A stretch of 13,200 nt of DNA from assembly GCA_037442845.1 (NCBI GenBank), contig JBBIPL010000065.1, positions 1 through 13,200 on the forward strand. The letters are read 5' to 3'. Below the pieces are notes generated by a model. The model was given only the letters and a program-made list of their open reading frames with translations. It searched no databases and had not been told where the DNA came from. Below, piece by piece: positions 1-7,566 of this stretch. A program made the translations under genes and the position numbers. This stretch comes from PFJX01 sp037442845 (GTDB lineage Bacteria; Pseudomonadota; Gammaproteobacteria; Burkholderiales; Thiobacillaceae). Each line of letters opens with the position of its first letter. Position 1 is the stretch's first letter.

Positions 1-18
1 CCGCCAACCCCAAGTGCC

Positions 19-46
19 TTGCCAAGCGGCGAGATTTCTTTATAAT
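19..46 (+). promoter_or_regulatory. sigma70-type promoter of tRNA-Arg
   Basis: A -35 box TTGCCA (19-24) and a perfect -10 box TATAAT (41-46) are separated by 16 bp. Transcription would start near 53, a few bases before the mature tRNA 5' end at 61, which suits a stable-RNA gene. The -10 to +1 region is only moderately GC-rich (TCGCGCC), so a stringent-type discriminator cannot be claimed with certainty. Confidence 0.8.
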
Positions 47-60
47 TCGCGCCTCTTTAC

Positions 61-137
61 GCGCTCGTAGCTCAGTTGGATAGAGTACCTGGCTACGAAC
101 CAGGGGGTCGTGGGTTCGAATCCTGCCGGGCGCGCCA
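61..137 (+). tRNA. tRNA-Arg (anticodon ACG)
   Basis: The sequence folds into a full cloverleaf. The acceptor stem GCGCTCG (61-67) pairs with CGGGCGC (127-133) with one G-T pair, followed by discriminator G134 and an encoded CCA (135-137). The anticodon stem CCTGG/CCAGG (88-92/100-104) encloses the loop CTACGAA, giving anticodon ACG at 95-97. In vivo A34 is expected to be edited to inosine by TadA, so that the tRNA reads CGU, CGC and CGA. The T-loop GTTCGAATC is canonical. The gene stands alone between its own promoter and terminator. Confidence 0.97.
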
Positions 138-147
138 GACAGTCAAA

Positions 148-177
148 GGGGCTTACATGCGTAAGCCCCTTTTTTTT
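148..177 (+). terminator. Intrinsic terminator after tRNA-Arg
   Basis: A perfect 9-bp stem GGGGCTTAC/GTAAGCCCC (148-156 and 161-169) with an ATGC loop is followed by eight T residues (170-177). It lies 10 nt after the tRNA CCA end. An in-frame ATG of the downstream gene falls inside this hairpin (157), which argues against that codon being the gene start. Confidence 0.93.
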
Positions 178-186
178 CCGGGTGTC

Positions 187-747
187 ATGAATAACTTGCC
201 CGCCTCGCGGACGCTGTGTCCGCACGCCGATCGCCCCACCCAGCCGCCGCGGCGGATCGACGTGGAAGTCGCAACCGCGACCGGGAGCGCACTGCTGATC
301 CGCTACCGGCTGCGTGTGGACCTGTCCCGGATCCGCCTGCCCGTCGGCGCGACGCCCGGCCGCGCCGACGGGCTGTGGCGGCATAGCTGCTTCGAGGCCT
401 TCGTCGCCGGGGAAGATTTTCCGCATTACCGCGAGTTCAACTTCTCTCCGGACGGCCGCTGGCAGGCCTATGCCTTTGCCGCCTACCGCGACGGCGGCGC
501 CATGGCGGTCGAGGCTGCGCCGACGATCGTGCAAGTAGCGCGGGCCGACGGCCTGGAACTGGAGGCGCGCCTGCCCGGCGCCCTGCTGCCGGCGGGCAGG
601 CGTCTGCGCCTCGGCCTGTGCGCGGTGATCGAGGACGCGGACGGCTTGCTGAGTTACTGGGCGCTGCGGCACGCCCCCGGCAAGCCGGATTTCCACCACC
701 CTGATACATTCGCGCTGGACTTCCACCTGCCACCACCCTCCGCATGA
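187..747 (+). CDS. DOMON-like domain protein
   Basis: A 186-aa protein. Residues 63-100 carry the signature I associate with bacterial DOMON-like ligand-binding proteins: LWRHSCFEAF (63-72), then EFNFSPDGRWQAYAFAAYR (83-101), and a conserved SYWAL...KPDFHHPD segment near the C-terminus (156-173). DOMON folds bind haem or sugars in other systems; the ligand here is unknown. No signal peptide or membrane segment is visible, so it is probably cytoplasmic. I chose ATG187 because the next upstream ATG (157) sits inside the tRNA terminator hairpin. There is no clear Shine-Dalgarno. The stop overlaps the start of the next gene (ATGA, 744-747), so the two are probably translationally coupled and related in function. 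Family assignment is from remembered motifs; the biochemical role is inference. Confidence 0.8.
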   Translation: MNNLPASRTLCPHADRPTQPPRRIDVEVATATGSALLIRYRLRVDLSRIRLPVGATPGRADGLWRHSCFEAFVAGEDFPHYREFNFSPDGRWQAYAFAAYRDGGAMAVEAAPTIVQVARADGLELEARLPGALLPAGRRLRLGLCAVIEDADGLLSYWALRHAPGKPDFHHPDTFALDFHLPPPSA

Positions 748-1949
748 AAACCGGACTCGACCGTCTGCTCGAAGAACCCGGCCTCTGCGCGCCCCTCGCC
801 GGCAAGCGCGTCGCCCTGCTTGCCCATCCCGCCTCGGTCACCGCCGACCTGAGGCATGCCCTCGACGCCCTCGCCGCCCTGCCCGACCTCCGCCTCGCCG
901 CCGCCTTCGGCCCGCAGCATGGCCTGCGCGGCGACAAGCAGGACAACATGATGGAATCGCCGGATTTCCAGGATCCCGTCCTCGGCATCCCGGTGTTCAG
1001 CCTCTACGGCGAGGTGCGGCGACCGACGCCGGCCATGCTGGACAGCTTCGACGTGCTGCTGGTGGACCTGCAGGATCTGGGCTGCCGCGTCTACACCTTC
1101 ATCACCACCCTGCTCTATGTGCTGGAGGAGGCCGCCCGCCACGGCAAGACGGTGATCGTGCTGGACCGGCCCAACCCGGCCGGGCGGCCGGTGGAAGGCA
1201 CCCTGCTGCAACCCGGCTGGGAAAGCTTCGTCGGCGCCGGCCCGCTGCCCATGCGGCATGGCCTTACCCTCGGCGAAATGGGCCGCTGGTTCGTGCGGCA
1301 TTACAAACTGGACGTGGATTACCAGGTGGTGGCCATGCGCGGCTGGCAAGCCGAGGCGGCGCCGGGCTTCGGCTGGCCGCTGGGCGAGCGGGACTGGATC
1401 AATCCCAGCCCCAACGCCGCCAACCTGTCCATGGCCCGCTGCTACGCCGGCACGGTCATGCTGGAGGGCGCCACGCTGTCCGAGGGGCGCGGCACCACGC
1501 GGCCGCTGGAACTGTTCGGCGCCCCCGACCTGGAGCCGCGCGCGCTGCTGGCGGAAATGGCGCATCTGGCGCCGCACTGGATGCGCGGCTGCCGGCTGCG
1601 GGCATGCTGGTTCGAGCCCACCTTCCACAAGCACGCCGGGCAACTGTGCGCCGGCGTGCAGATCCACGTGGAGACCGATGCCTACGCGCACGCGGAGTTT
1701 CGTCCCTGGCGCTTCATGGCTCTGGCCTTCAAGGCCCTGCGCCGGCTGCGTCCGGACTATCCGCTGTGGCGGGATTTCCCCTACGAATACGAGCACGGCC
1801 GCCTGGCCATCGATCTCATCAACGGCGGGCCTGCCCTGCGCGAGTGGGTCGACGACCCCGCCGCCCTGCCCGGCGACCTCGGCGCCCTGGCGCGGGCCGA
1901 CGAAGCCGCCTGGCTGGAGGAACGGGAGGCGGTGCTGATCTATCGTTGA
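744..1949 (+). CDS. DUF1343 / NamZ-like exo-beta-N-acetylmuramidase (GH171 family)
   Basis: A 401-aa protein with the DUF1343 hallmarks in order: FGPQHGLRGDKQ (55-66), VFSLYGEVRRPT (84-95), a Rossmann-type strand LLVDLQDLGCRVYTF (105-119), VLDRPNPAGRPVEG (139-152), PMRHGLTLGE (169-178), INPSPNAANL (219-228), and EGATLSEGRGTTRPLELFGAP (starting 241). Characterised members (NamZ of Bacillus subtilis and Tannerella forsythia) release N-acetylmuramic acid from peptidoglycan fragments, so a role in cell-wall recycling is likely. Two points are odd. The family PEHG motif reads PQHG here, with Gln58 where I recall a proposed catalytic Glu. There is also no signal peptide, although known family members are exported. 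The start overlaps the DOMON-like gene by ATGA. The 3' end is convergent with the decayed HDOD gene. Family call is firm; enzymatic activity of this copy is less certain. Confidence 0.85.
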   Translation: MKTGLDRLLEEPGLCAPLAGKRVALLAHPASVTADLRHALDALAALPDLRLAAAFGPQHGLRGDKQDNMMESPDFQDPVLGIPVFSLYGEVRRPTPAMLDSFDVLLVDLQDLGCRVYTFITTLLYVLEEAARHGKTVIVLDRPNPAGRPVEGTLLQPGWESFVGAGPLPMRHGLTLGEMGRWFVRHYKLDVDYQVVAMRGWQAEAAPGFGWPLGERDWINPSPNAANLSMARCYAGTVMLEGATLSEGRGTTRPLELFGAPDLEPRALLAEMAHLAPHWMRGCRLRACWFEPTFHKHAGQLCAGVQIHVETDAYAHAEFRPWRFMALAFKALRRLRPDYPLWRDFPYEYEHGRLAIDLINGGPALREWVDDPAALPGDLGALARADEAAWLEEREAVLIYR

Positions 1950-2520
1950 GGCACTGCCGGCTCAGGCGGCATCGGGCACTTGGCCTGGCGCTGCGCTTGC
2001 TCGCTGTGCGGCCGCTGTGCAATTCGTCCAGGGCCTTCTGCGGCAGTTCGGGAACGAAGGCCCATAGTTCGATCTCGCCCGCATTGGCGAGCAGCGCGGC
2101 CATGGCCAGTTCGCCGGGGTCGAGGTCGTGGCGCAGGCCGCCCCAGGCCATGCAGATGCGCGCGGCCAGGGTGGCGCGCGTCTCGCAGGCAAGGAAGCCG
2201 TGGTTGTCGCCGCCCACTTCCGGCGCGCCGCGCACCTGCTCCCTGAACTGCTCGGTACCCAGGGCCAGCACCACGCCGAGGGGGGTGGTGATGTCGCGCG
2301 CCAGGCGCCGGGGCAGGCGCCGGTTGGCTGCCTTGATCAGACGCAGGGCCAGCAACGGATCCTCCAGCAACAGGCCGGTGTAGGCGTGCGCGGACAGGCT
2401 GTCCTCGGCCCCCGACTCGAGGTCGGCGAGAGCCGTCTTGCTGGAGGCTTTGATGGGCTGCTCCTGGTATTCCAGATAGGCCGCCCACTGCCCCGATCCC
2501 CACCACGCATGCCCAGGCAT
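1940..2520 (-). pseudogene. HDOD-domain protein, C-terminally truncated and probably frame-shifted
   Basis: Starting at ATG 2520 (GTG 2523 is a possible alternative), the minus strand encodes MPGHAWWG..., then LLEDPLLALRLIKAANRRLP, DITTPLGVVLALG, ACETRATLAARICMAWGGLRH and LLANAGEIELWAF. This pattern fits the HDOD fold, an HD-related output domain lacking phosphohydrolase residues that is common in bacterial signalling proteins. Similarity holds up to LDELHSGR (about residue 170). The expected continuation, SEQAQRQA, then appears in another frame, which stops at 1940. The family normally continues for roughly 100 more residues through the second half of the HDOD helical bundle; those are absent because the convergent NamZ-like gene begins there. 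Read without a shift, the frame runs on to 1819 as an Arg-rich tail antisense to that gene. A functional short protein is possible, but decay is the simpler reading. Homologue comparison is from memory. Confidence 0.6.
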
Positions 2521-2545
2521 CACGAATACCCCGTGGAATGAAACA

Positions 2546-2620
2546 GCCCCCTTACTCGCTACGCTCGTTTCCCCCCCGAGGGGGAGGTCAGTTCCTTCGG
2601 AACGGCCGTGCGGAACTGAC
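2546..2620. repeat. Dyad-rich intergenic repeat-like block between glnE and the HDOD gene
   Basis: This 75-bp stretch holds a 6-bp perfect dyad TCCCCC/GGGGGA with a 4-nt loop (2570-2585) and a 9-bp inverted repeat GTCAGTTCC (2587-2595) / GGAACTGAC (2612-2620). Inside the latter, GTTCC/GGAAC (2591-2603) forms a competing hairpin that uses the same left arm. A CCCCC run at 2547-2551 could also pair with the GGGGG. There is no T-run on either strand, so it is not a classical terminator. It resembles dispersed GC-rich intergenic repeats of betaproteobacteria, but copy number cannot be judged from one window. Confidence 0.5.
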
Positions 2621-2669
2621 ATCAATATCTTGCCGCATTGACGGCAATACCCGAGGAAAGCTTGAGGCT

Positions 2670-5348
2670 TCAGGCGCCGAACACGTCGGCCCACAGGGCC
2701 TTCACCGCCAGGATTTCCTGGGCGAGGCCGCCATGCTCGGCGCGTGCGTGTTCCAGGCCTTGCAGCTTGAGGGCATGCTGGCGGCGGCGCAGCTCGCGGT
2801 AGGCGTCGCCCGCCGCGAGGCCGATGTCGAGGGGAATCAGGCCGAGCTCGCCGGCGCGTTTGAGCAGGGCGATGTTGCCGATGTTGGCGGTCATTTCCGG
2901 ATGCGCGTGGGCGTGCGCGAGCACCAGGTACTGCACGGCGAATTCCACGTCGACCAGGCCGCCGGCGTCGTGCTTGAGGTCGAACAGACCGCTGGCGTTG
3001 GCGTGGCCCTCGTGCATCTTGCGGCGCATGTCGAGCACCTCGTCGCGCAAGCGGGCGGCATCGCGCGGCTGCGTCAGCACCTTCTCGCGGATGGCGTCGA
3101 AACGCGTTTTCAGCGCCGCATCGCCGCAGCAATAACGGGCGCGGGTAAGGGCCTGGTGTTCCCAGGTCCAGGCCTGCCGCGACTGATAATCCTCGAACGC
3201 CTCGACGCTGCTCACCAGCAGGCCCGAGGCACCGTCCGGGCGCAGGCGCAGGTCGGTTTCATAGAGCGTGCCGGCGGCGGTGGCGGTGCCCATCCAGGTG
3301 TTCAGGCGCTTGCCCAGGCGGGCGTAGATTTCCTGCGCATCGGCATGCGGGTCGTCGTACAGAAAGATGATGTCCAGGTCGGAGGCGTAGCCCAGTTCCT
3401 TGCCGCCCAGCTTGCCGTAGGCGATCACCGCGAAGGCGGGGCGCTCCCGGTGACGGCCGGGCAAGCCATTCCAGACCAGATCCAGGGTGGCCTGCACCAG
3501 CAGATCGGCCAGGTCGGAGAGATGGTCGGAGAGCTTCTCCACGCTCCACAGGCCGGCCAGATCCTGCGCCAGCAGGCGGAAGGTCTCCGACTGCTTGAAG
3601 TGGCGCAGTTCGTCCATCTGGCGTTCCACGTCGCCGCCGTGGGCGGCCAGGCGCTGGCGCAGGTCATCGGCCAGGCGCGGCCAGTCGGGCGGCGCCATGA
3701 GCTGGCGCGCGTCGAGCAGTTCGTCCAGCAGACGCGGCTGCTGGGTCAGGTACTGGGCTGCCCAGGGGCTGCTGCTGACGATGCGCGCCACCTGGCGCAG
3801 GCTCTGGGGATACTCCCGCAGCAGGGCCAGGTAGGGACCGCGCCGGGCGATGGCCTCCAGCAGGGCGAGGATGCGCGCCAGGGCGTCCCGGGCGTTGGGG
3901 AAGCCGGCGGCCACCTGCACCAGGGGCGGCAGCAGGGCGTCGATCATGGTCTTGTTGCCCGCCGGCAAGCCGGCGTAGCGGCTGCTCCGCTTCAGGTCGC
4001 GCAGCAGGCGGAGGGCGGCGGCCGGATCGGCATAGCCGACCGCCGCCAGGCGCTCGGCGGCTTCCTCGTCCGGCAATTCGCACAGGCCCGCCAGGGGGTG
4101 GCCGGACTGGTCTTCCTGGGGCGCGCCGAACACCTGTTCGAAATAGCCGGCGATGCGCTTGCGCAGGCTGTTCAGGCGGGCTTCGAAGCCCGCCCAGTCG
4201 GCATAGCCCATGGCCGCCGCCACGCGCGCCCGATCCGCGTCGCCCTGGGGCAGGGTCTGGGTCTGGGCGTCGTCCAGGTATTGCAGGCGGTGCTCCAGGT
4301 TGCGCAGGAAGACGTAGGCGGACTCCATCTCCTCCGCCTGGGCTTCCGGGATCAGGCCGTAGGCGGCGAGCTGGTGCAGCAGGGTGCGGGTGGGCCGCAT
4401 CCGCAGGGACGGGATGCGGCCGCCGCGGATCAGTTGGAAGACCTGGGCGACGAACTCGATCTCGCGGATGCCGCCCGGCCCGAGCTTGATGTTGTCGGCC
4501 ATGTCCTTGCGCGCCACCTCGCGCCGGATCTGGGCGTGCAGGTCGCGCATGGAGCCAAAGGCGCCGAAGTCCAGGTACTTGCGGAAGACGAAAGGCTTGC
4601 GCAGGGCTTCCAGTTCCTCGACGCGGTCACCGGTCAGCGCCCGGCCCTTGATCCAGGCGTAGCGTTCCCATTCCCGCGCCTGGGTGTAGAAGTAGTCCTC
4701 CAGCATGGCGAAGCTGGAGGCGAGAGGCCCGCCGTCGCCGTAGGGGCGCAGGCGCATGTCGACGCGGAACACGTAGCCGTCGCCGGTCTTGTCGTCGATG
4801 GCGTTGATCAGGCGCTTGCCCAGGCGCGTGAAGAACTCTTGGTTGGAGAGGCGGCGCGGGCCGGCGCTCTCGCCGTCCTCGGCGTAGACGAAGATGAGGT
4901 CGATGTCCGACGAGGCGTTGAGCTCGCCGCCGCCCAGCTTGCCCATGCCCACCACCAGCATGCGCTGGGGTCGCCCCTCGGCGTCCAGGGGCTCGCCGTG
5001 GACGCCGGCCAGGTCCGCGTGGTGGAAATCCAGGGCCGTCTCGACGCTCACCTCGGCCAGGGCAGTGAGGGTGCCGGTCACCTCGGCCAGGTCCGCCAGG
5101 CCGCCCAGGTCCCGGGTCATGACGCGGGCGAACACGCGCTCGCGCAGGCGCCGCAACTGGCGCTTCAGGTCTTCCTCGCCGGCGATGCCGGAGGCGAGGA
5201 ATTCGGCCATTTCGGCGCGCGACACCGGCGCGCCCAGCGTCGCCTCCAGCCATTCGGCCAACTCCGGCCGGGCGCCGAGGCGGGCCGACAGCCAGCGGCT
5301 GTATGCGGCGGCGCGGGCGAGCAATTCCGAGGCTGGAGGCAGGATCAT
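2670..5348 (-). CDS. glnE: Bifunctional glutamine synthetase adenylyltransferase/adenylyl-removing enzyme
   Basis: GlnE attaches AMP to, and removes it from, the glutamine synthetase subunit under PII (GlnB) control, tuning ammonium assimilation. The 892-aa protein shows both nucleotidyltransferase domains. The N-terminal adenylyl-removing domain has GMGKLGGGELNASSDID with Asp148/Asp150. The C-terminal adenylylating domain has AYGKLGGKELGYASDLD with Asp657/Asp659; these correspond to the paired DxD metal ligands of the E. coli enzyme. Between them lies the helical PII-responsive region. Length is slightly below E. coli GlnE (about 946 aa), consistent with a shorter N-terminus. ATG 5348 is preferred over a TTG four codons upstream at 5360; neither has a clear ribosome binding site. 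The gene is divergent from acs and upstream of the HDOD remnant on the same strand. Confidence 0.95.
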   Translation of the reverse strand: MILPPASELLARAAAYSRWLSARLGARPELAEWLEATLGAPVSRAEMAEFLASGIAGEEDLKRQLRRLRERVFARVMTRDLGGLADLAEVTGTLTALAEVSVETALDFHHADLAGVHGEPLDAEGRPQRMLVVGMGKLGGGELNASSDIDLIFVYAEDGESAGPRRLSNQEFFTRLGKRLINAIDDKTGDGYVFRVDMRLRPYGDGGPLASSFAMLEDYFYTQAREWERYAWIKGRALTGDRVEELEALRKPFVFRKYLDFGAFGSMRDLHAQIRREVARKDMADNIKLGPGGIREIEFVAQVFQLIRGGRIPSLRMRPTRTLLHQLAAYGLIPEAQAEEMESAYVFLRNLEHRLQYLDDAQTQTLPQGDADRARVAAAMGYADWAGFEARLNSLRKRIAGYFEQVFGAPQEDQSGHPLAGLCELPDEEAAERLAAVGYADPAAALRLLRDLKRSSRYAGLPAGNKTMIDALLPPLVQVAAGFPNARDALARILALLEAIARRGPYLALLREYPQSLRQVARIVSSSPWAAQYLTQQPRLLDELLDARQLMAPPDWPRLADDLRQRLAAHGGDVERQMDELRHFKQSETFRLLAQDLAGLWSVEKLSDHLSDLADLLVQATLDLVWNGLPGRHRERPAFAVIAYGKLGGKELGYASDLDIIFLYDDPHADAQEIYARLGKRLNTWMGTATAAGTLYETDLRLRPDGASGLLVSSVEAFEDYQSRQAWTWEHQALTRARYCCGDAALKTRFDAIREKVLTQPRDAARLRDEVLDMRRKMHEGHANASGLFDLKHDAGGLVDVEFAVQYLVLAHAHAHPEMTANIGNIALLKRAGELGLIPLDIGLAAGDAYRELRRRQHALKLQGLEHARAEHGGLAQEILAVKALWADVFGA

Positions 5349-5367
5349 GGTGCGGCGCAAAATGCGG

Positions 5368-5391
5368 AAAATTGGGAAGTGGCCTAATTTT
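5368..5391. promoter_or_regulatory. AT-rich dyad in the glnE–acs divergent intergenic region
   Basis: AAAATTGGG (5368-5376) and CCTAATTTT (5383-5391) form a 9-bp inverted repeat with one G-T pair around a 6-nt spacer. It is markedly AT-rich for this genome and lies 20 nt upstream of the glnE start and about 60 nt upstream of acs. It could be an operator or promoter element shared by both genes. No convincing -35/-10 pair was found for acs, although TTGACG occurs at 5390-5395. This is a sequence observation only; function is inferred. Confidence 0.35.
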
Positions 5392-5452
5392 GACGTTCCT
5401 CGGGGGGAGGATGCGACTTGTTCACCAATTTGCCGTCTAGGAGACGCATGTC

Positions 5453-7441
5453 ATGAGCACCACCATCGAATCCGTCCTGCACGAAAACCGGGTCTTCGAT
5501 CCCTCCCCGGAATTCGTGGCGCAAGCCAATGTGTCCGGCATGGACGCCTACAAGGCGCTTGTCGCCCAGGCCGAGGCCGACTACGAAGGCTACTGGGGCA
5601 AGCTGGCCCGCGAGAACGTGGTCTGGAAACAGCCCTTCACCACGGTCCTGGACGAATCCAACGCCCCTTTCTACAAGTGGTTCCCGGACGGCAAGCTGAA
5701 CGTCTCCTACAACTGCCTGGACAAGAACGTCGAAGCCGGCCTGGGCGACAAGACCGCGATCATCTTCGAGGCCGACAAGGGTGAAATCACCCGCGTCACC
5801 TACAAGGAACTGCTCGCCCGCACCGCCAGGTTCGCCAACGCCCTGAAGAGCCTGGGCGTGAAGAAGGGCGACCGGGTCATCATCTACCTGCCCATGTCCG
5901 TCGAGGGCATCGTCGCCATGCAGGCCTGCGCCCGCATCGGCGCCACCCACTCGGTGGTGTTCGGCGGCTTCTCCGCCACCGCCCTGCGCGACCGCATCGA
6001 GGACGCCGGCGCGGTCATGGTCATCACCGCCGACGAGCAGTGCCGGGGCGGCAAGAACATCCCGCTGAAGCCCGCCGTGGACGAGGCCCTCACCCTGGGC
6101 GGCGCCGATTCCGTCAGGAACGTGGTGGTCTACCGGCGCACCGGCGGCGCCTGCAACATGGCGGCCGGCCGCGACGTCTGGTGGCACGACGTGGCGGCCA
6201 GTCAGTCCGAGACCTGCGAACCGGAATGGGTGGACGCCGAGCATCCCCTGTTCCTGCTCTACACCTCCGGCTCCACCGGCAAGCCCAAGGGCGTGCAGCA
6301 CGCCAGCGGCGGCTACCTACTGCACGCCATCCTGACCACGAGGTGGACCTTCGACCTGAAGCCCGACGACGTGTTCTGGTGCACTGCGGACATCGGCTGG
6401 GTCACCGGCCACACCTACATCACCTACGGGCCCCTGGCCTGCGGCGGCACCGAGATCGTCTTCGAGGGCGTGCCCAGCTTCCCGGATGCCGGCCGCTTCT
6501 GGAAAATGATCCAGGACCACAAGGTCAACATCTTCTACACCGCCCCCACCGCCATCCGTTCCCTGATCAAGGCCGCCGACAGCAACCCGGCCGCGCATCC
6601 GAAGAACTACGATCTCACCAGCCTGCGCCTGCTGGGCTCGGTCGGCGAGCCGATCAACCCCGAAGCCTGGATGTGGTACCACGACAACATCGGCGGCGGC
6701 AGGTGCCCGATCATGGACACCTTCTGGCAGACCGAGACCGGCGGCCACGTCATCACCCCGCTGCCCGGCGTCACCCCCCTGGTGCCCGGCTCCTGCACCC
6801 TGCCCTTCCCCGGCATCATGGCCGCCGTGGTGGATGAGGCCGGCCACGAGGTGGAATGGGGCAAGGGCGGCTTCCTGGTGATCAAGCGTCCCTGGCCGTC
6901 CATGATCCGCACCATCTGGAACGATCCGGAGCGCTTCAGGAAGAGCTACTTCCCCGAGGACCTGGGCGGCAAGCTCTATCTCGCCGGCGACGGCGCCGTG
7001 CGCGACGCCAAGACCGGCTACTTCACCATCATGGGCCGCATCGACGACGTGCTGAACGTGTCCGGTCACCGCATGGGCACCATGGAGATCGAATCCGCTC
7101 TGGTCAGCCACCCCCTGGTCGCCGAAGCCGCCGTGGTCGGCAAGCCGCACGACATCAAGGGCGAAGCCATCGTCGCCTACGTGGTGTTGAAGCGCCAGCG
7201 CCCCACCGGCGACGAAGCCAAGGCCATCGTCAACGACCTGCGCAACCACGTCGGCAAGGAAATCGGCCCCATCGCCAAGCCGGACGAAATCCGCTTCGGC
7301 GACAACCTGCCGAAGACCCGCTCCGGCAAGATCATGCGCCGCCTGTTGCGCACCCTGGCGAAAGGCGAGGAGATCACCTCCGACGTGTCGACTCTTGAAA
7401 ATCCGGCAATCCTGGATCAGCTGAAAGAGGTGGTGAAGTAA
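5453..7441 (+). CDS. acs: Acetyl-CoA synthetase (AMP-forming)
   Basis: Activates acetate to acetyl-CoA through acetyl-AMP, allowing growth on acetate and recovery of overflow acetate in the cytoplasm. The 662-aa length is typical. Adenylate-forming motifs appear in order: the P-loop YTSGSTGKPKG (270-280), WQTETGG (425-431), the GDG.....GYF...GRIDDV hinge region, and near the C-terminus PKTRSGKIMRR, where Lys626 corresponds to the lysine acetylated by Pat-type enzymes to switch the enzyme off. The ACS-specific N-terminal domain (YKWFPDGKLNVSYNCLD) is intact. AGGAG (5439-5443) sits 9 nt before ATG5453 and fixes the start. The gene is transcribed away from glnE and ends at its own terminator, so it is probably monocistronic. 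Confusion with propionyl-CoA synthetase is unlikely from length and motif context. Confidence 0.96.
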   Translation: MSTTIESVLHENRVFDPSPEFVAQANVSGMDAYKALVAQAEADYEGYWGKLARENVVWKQPFTTVLDESNAPFYKWFPDGKLNVSYNCLDKNVEAGLGDKTAIIFEADKGEITRVTYKELLARTARFANALKSLGVKKGDRVIIYLPMSVEGIVAMQACARIGATHSVVFGGFSATALRDRIEDAGAVMVITADEQCRGGKNIPLKPAVDEALTLGGADSVRNVVVYRRTGGACNMAAGRDVWWHDVAASQSETCEPEWVDAEHPLFLLYTSGSTGKPKGVQHASGGYLLHAILTTRWTFDLKPDDVFWCTADIGWVTGHTYITYGPLACGGTEIVFEGVPSFPDAGRFWKMIQDHKVNIFYTAPTAIRSLIKAADSNPAAHPKNYDLTSLRLLGSVGEPINPEAWMWYHDNIGGGRCPIMDTFWQTETGGHVITPLPGVTPLVPGSCTLPFPGIMAAVVDEAGHEVEWGKGGFLVIKRPWPSMIRTIWNDPERFRKSYFPEDLGGKLYLAGDGAVRDAKTGYFTIMGRIDDVLNVSGHRMGTMEIESALVSHPLVAEAAVVGKPHDIKGEAIVAYVVLKRQRPTGDEAKAIVNDLRNHVGKEIGPIAKPDEIRFGDNLPKTRSGKIMRRLLRTLAKGEEITSDVSTLENPAILDQLKEVVK

Positions 7442-7463
7442 ACGGCATCGGCCCCAACGAACG

Positions 7464-7492
7464 GAAAGCGGCCTGCGGGCTGCTTTCTTTTT
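7464..7492 (+). terminator. Intrinsic terminator of acs
   Basis: A 10-bp stem GAAAGCGGCC/GGCTGCTTTC (7464-7473 and 7478-7487, one G-T pair) with a TGCG loop is followed by TTTTT (7488-7492). It begins 22 nt after the acs stop codon and separates acs from the groESL heat-shock promoter. Confidence 0.88.
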
Positions 7493-7536
7493 GACACCTT
7501 CGACGCAAGAAGCGGTAGAAGCCCTTTTCTCCCGCT

Positions 7537-7566
7537 CTTGAAAGCGCGAGGACTCGCCCCTATTAT
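7537..7566 (+). promoter_or_regulatory. groESL promoter: overlapping sigma32-like and sigma70-like elements
   Basis: CTTGAAA (7537-7543) and CCCCTATTA (7557-7565) are 13 bp apart, a near-perfect match to the heat-shock sigma32 consensus. The same DNA also reads as a sigma70 promoter: TTGAAA (7538-7543), a 17-bp spacer and TATTAT (7561-7566). Both would start transcription a few bases downstream, inside the CIRCE operator, allowing basal expression plus heat induction. Confidence 0.88.

Noticed and set aside
76..186. Upstream extension of the DOMON-like gene into the tRNA-Arg
   Set aside because: The extension would translate the tRNA and its terminator. Homology-like sequence starts only after about residue 9 from ATG187.
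1955..1971. TGCCG/CGGCA hairpin between the convergent NamZ-like and HDOD genes
   Set aside because: It has only five base pairs and no T-run on either strand, so it is not a credible terminator.
2538..5387. A 949-codon open frame on the plus strand opposite glnE
   Set aside because: It is exactly antisense to a well-supported GlnE, has a composition rich in Gly, Ala, Gln and Val that mirrors GlnE codons, and has no recognisable domain. Long antisense open frames are common at this GC content.
5380..5396. Possible sigma54 promoter (TGGCC...TTTTGAC) upstream of acs
   Set aside because: The spacing between GG and the -12 element is off by one and the GC of the -12 box is absent, so it does not meet the sigma54 consensus.
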